Below are positions 61,861 to 64,000 of a stretch of 64,000 bases of DNA, piece after piece. The translations under genes were made by a program, and so were the position numbers. The notes beneath the pieces were generated by a model. That model was given only the letters and a program-made list of their open reading frames with translations, had not been told where the DNA came from and did no database searches. Position 1 is the first letter of the stretch. Each line of letters opens with the position of its first letter. The stretch comes from JBJXHN01 sp046233135 (GTDB lineage Bacteria > Pseudomonadota > Alphaproteobacteria > Rhodospirillales > Rhodospirillaceae): positions 558,001 to 622,000 of the forward strand of contig JBJXHN010000003.1 of assembly GCA_046233135.1 (NCBI GenBank). Reading direction: 5' to 3'.

Positions 61861-63624
61861 ATGTACACGAAGAAAATCCGTGATGCCTTTCTGATGGGGG
61901 TATCGGCTGCCAGTCTTTGTATCCTGAGCGGGCAAGCCTTTGCCGCTGAAACCTATGACTTCGTGACCTTGATTGACGATTCCGGTTCGAACGGCACCTA
62001 CGGGGCGGAAGCCGGGGATTTCATGACCTCTATGGACAATATGCTGGAAGCCAATGGGGTTTCCGGCAACCGCTTTGGTCTGACGGCCTTTGGTGGCACG
62101 TATTCGGAAACCGGCGCCGTGCTCGATGTCGGCGGCAGCCTATTCGGTTCTTCGTCGGATTATGCCTCGGCCGTTGGCAGCCTGACGTTCCAAGGATCCC
62201 GAGAAGACGGCTATGCTGCCATCGTGCTGATGGGCAACACCTATTCCAGCGCATTCCGGTCCGATGCCGGGCGGTCGGCGATCATGCTCACCAGCGACGA
62301 AACCCGGACCGAAGTGGATTACAGCATCGATCAGGACGATGCCCTGGCCGCATTGACCAACAACAACATCCGATTCACAGCCATTGCACCTCAAACCATG
62401 AGATACAATGGCAATGAGGCCATTGCCGTTGTTCGTCCCGAAGGCGGCTCCGACTATCTTGTCTACTATCTGGACTCCGGCGTATTGAAGAGTGCATTCA
62501 TCAGCAGCTCGGCAGAACTGTTCGACGGCGTCACGGTGGGCGACTACACCGCGTTGGCCCTGGGCACGGACGGCGCCATCGTGGACTACTCCAATATTGG
62601 TGTTCTTGGTGGCACCTCAGAAGATTCCCTGCTAGCCCGCCTGCTGCTGGCCATGAGCATCGAAGAATCCGCTGACGACGCCGCTCAGAACATCGAAGAC
62701 TCCGGGCAAATGCAAACCCAGGTGGCCGTCCGGAACCTGGTCTCCTCGGTTTCTGGACGGACGGACGCCTTGCGGTCGCTGACGCGCAGCGGCGGCCAAC
62801 AGAGCGCATCCCTGCGGGGTGACGATCAAAGCGGTCTTGCCGGCGGGGATCAGGCCTCTGATTACGTAACCGACCGTCTCGCAGTCTGGGCCGAAGCCAC
62901 GGGCACCTTGTACAGCGACTGGGGATCCTCCGATCCGTTCGAGGGCTTTCTGTTCGCCGGCACCGGCGGAGCGGATTATCGGGTGACAGATTCCCTTCTT
63001 CTGGGTGCCAGCATCGGCTTTGAATCGGCCAAGAACACGTTCCAGAGCGGCCGGGACAGGGACACCGTCTATTTCAACACCACGCTTTACGGAGCTTATC
63101 TGCTGACGGACTCCGTGGCTGTCGACGGTCTGGTGTCAGTCGGCTATGGCCGCAACGAGGTCAATCAGGCGCTGGCCCTGGTTGGGGATGGCAAGTCCCA
63201 GTTCAACTCGGTTCGCGTGGTCAGCGCAGCCAACCTGTCCTATCAGGACATGTTCGATCAGGTCACCCTGTATGGGGCCGCTGGTCTGTCCTATGCACAC
63301 GAAAGCATGGACGACTATCGGAACGACAACGAGGTGCTGGTGGAAACCGATTCTAACCGTCTGGCCCAAACCCGGATTTCCGGCGATGTCGGCTATCAGT
63401 TCGACATGGGTGACGGGGTCCTGCTGGAACCCTTCGTCACCGCCAGCCTGGAATGGGACATATTGCGGTCGGACGACAATGATCGCGTCGGCATGACCGG
63501 CGGTGGCGGGGTGCGAACCTATATCGGTCCCCAGGTCAGCGCCGGACTTTACGGGTATACGGAATTGGTCCGCAGCGAGGAAAACGCCTACAACATCGGC
63601 GCCAACCTTCGCTACCAATTCTAA
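61861..63624 (+). CDS. Autotransporter-barrel outer-membrane protein 2 with VWA-like passenger
   Basis: The protein has 587 residues. A signal peptide (MYTKKIRDAFLMG, core, SGQAFA) is followed by a VWA-like domain (about 31-270). Its strand FVTLIDDSGSNGTYG carries a MIDAS-like DxSxS (Asp39, Ser41, Ser43), and NRFGLTAFGG fits the next strand of a VWA fold. A linker with GLAGGDQA precedes a beta-barrel (about 335-587) that ends in the outer-membrane signature RYQF. ATG at 61861 follows AAGGAG. VWA domains bind proteins through a metal, so this may be a surface adhesin or receptor. The VWA call rests on motif reading only. Confidence 0.8.
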   Translation: MYTKKIRDAFLMGVSAASLCILSGQAFAAETYDFVTLIDDSGSNGTYGAEAGDFMTSMDNMLEANGVSGNRFGLTAFGGTYSETGAVLDVGGSLFGSSSDYASAVGSLTFQGSREDGYAAIVLMGNTYSSAFRSDAGRSAIMLTSDETRTEVDYSIDQDDALAALTNNNIRFTAIAPQTMRYNGNEAIAVVRPEGGSDYLVYYLDSGVLKSAFISSSAELFDGVTVGDYTALALGTDGAIVDYSNIGVLGGTSEDSLLARLLLAMSIEESADDAAQNIEDSGQMQTQVAVRNLVSSVSGRTDALRSLTRSGGQQSASLRGDDQSGLAGGDQASDYVTDRLAVWAEATGTLYSDWGSSDPFEGFLFAGTGGADYRVTDSLLLGASIGFESAKNTFQSGRDRDTVYFNTTLYGAYLLTDSVAVDGLVSVGYGRNEVNQALALVGDGKSQFNSVRVVSAANLSYQDMFDQVTLYGAAGLSYAHESMDDYRNDNEVLVETDSNRLAQTRISGDVGYQFDMGDGVLLEPFVTASLEWDILRSDDNDRVGMTGGGGVRTYIGPQVSAGLYGYTELVRSEENAYNIGANLRYQF

Positions 63625-63986
63625 ATCATACCGCGGGCAATCGGGATCGACCTAACACGAATACTTTGACCTAGAATCATATGGCTGAGTCATAGAGAGG
63701 ACCGGAGAACCGGTTGTGCGCAAGCGCGTCTCCAACTCCCGCCAAGCGTTCCTTTCGCCTCCCACTTTTCCGCTCGACGCCCGAAAACCAGACGGCCTTC
63801 GGGCAGCCACAAAACGACCGCCTGTCCACAAGCCCGTCCGCCAATCCGGCAGACGGGCTTCCTTTTTTGAAACTCTCTCCCACCTCTTTCCCCCGTCATC
63901 ATACCGTCACTGGACCGCCGGCGCGGCCCTGGCCACCTTCCCTGCCGACCCTTTCAGAACCACCGCCCGCGCCGGAGGCCCGCCCG
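63625..63986. other. Intergenic region after autotransporter 2
   Basis: I see no supported gene in these 362 bp. They contain a strong terminator at 63830-63870, unusually far (about 200 bp) from the upstream stop, and a purine-rich ribosome binding site for a gene at 63987. The stretch 63680-63830 could be a 3' untranslated region or hold a small RNA; nothing decides this. Confidence 0.4.
63830..63870 (+). terminator. Rho-independent terminator
   Basis: AAGCCCGTC (63830-63838) pairs with GACGGGCTT (63852-63860), followed by CCTTTTTTG. It would end rightward transcription from autotransporter 2 or from a short transcript in the gap. Confidence 0.85.
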
Positions 63987-64000
63987 ATGAACACCGACCG
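63987..64000 (+). CDS. Probable start of a gene running off the right edge
   Basis: ATG at 63987 is preceded by GGAGG with an 8-base gap. Only MNTD and a partial codon series are in the window, so nothing can be said about the product. Confidence 0.4.

Noticed and set aside
15369..63667. ACGAATACTTT found upstream of both RTX genes and again at 63657-63667
   Set aside because: In the RTX leaders it belongs to a larger duplicated block; the third copy is only 11 bp long with different flanks, so chance is a fair explanation.

Overview
The window looks like chromosomal DNA of a GC-rich alphaproteobacterium, probably a Rhodospirillales-type, halotolerant or aquatic one. The grounds are strong GC bias at third codon positions, an ectoine/hydroxyectoine catabolic cluster with EnuR and a TRAP importer, phosphonate use, RTX proteins, and a type VI secretion system (T6SS) with TagJ, Fha, kinase and phosphatase. 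No rRNA, tRNA, CRISPR array, transposase or phage gene was found.

Layout. (1) 1-1560: the 5' part of a MocR-type regulator runs off the left edge; a 23-bp near-palindrome lies in front of it, then an unrecognised 234-aa protein and a strong terminator. (2) 1590-13110: ectoine catabolism. uehA (TRAP binding protein) faces left; enuR, uehB, uehC, eutA, eutB, eutC, doeA, doeB, an asnC/lrp gene and a 2-hydroxyacid dehydrogenase face right. The importer brings in ectoines, EutABC are linked to hydroxyectoine, and DoeA then DoeB give 2,4-diaminobutyrate. The last enzymes (DoeC, DoeD) are absent here. A 16-bp motif upstream of enuR/uehA and again upstream of uehB is a candidate EnuR operator. (3) 13147-17700: a small membrane protein gene, two RTX genes and the 3' fossil of a third, with related terminators. 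Each intact RTX gene has two CRP-like sites upstream. (4) 17726-27760: a leftward operon of oligopeptide-type ABC transporter, phosphonoacetaldehyde hydrolase and FAD oxidoreductase, with a divergent LysR gene. It looks like phosphonate uptake and breakdown; a tetranucleotide repeat sits directly upstream of phnX.

(5) 27991-60038: a complete T6SS, visibly less GC-rich than the left half. Leftward from 50032: PAAR-like protein, WD40/caspase protein, two Ser/Thr kinases, lipoprotein alpha/beta hydrolase, OmpA-like protein, tssA, tssB, tssC, hcp, tagJ, tssE, tssF, tssG, tssH, vgrG and a DUF4123 adaptor. Rightward from 50154: fha (tagH), tssJ, tssK, tssL, tssM, tagF, pppA. Kinases, Fha, PppA and TagF together indicate control by a threonine phosphorylation pathway. 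The caspase-kinase-kinase-lipase-OmpA block is the most unusual part and may be an envelope sensing or toxicity module. (6) 60351-63624: two autotransporter-like outer-membrane proteins, one carrying a VWA-like passenger. A new gene probably starts at 63987.
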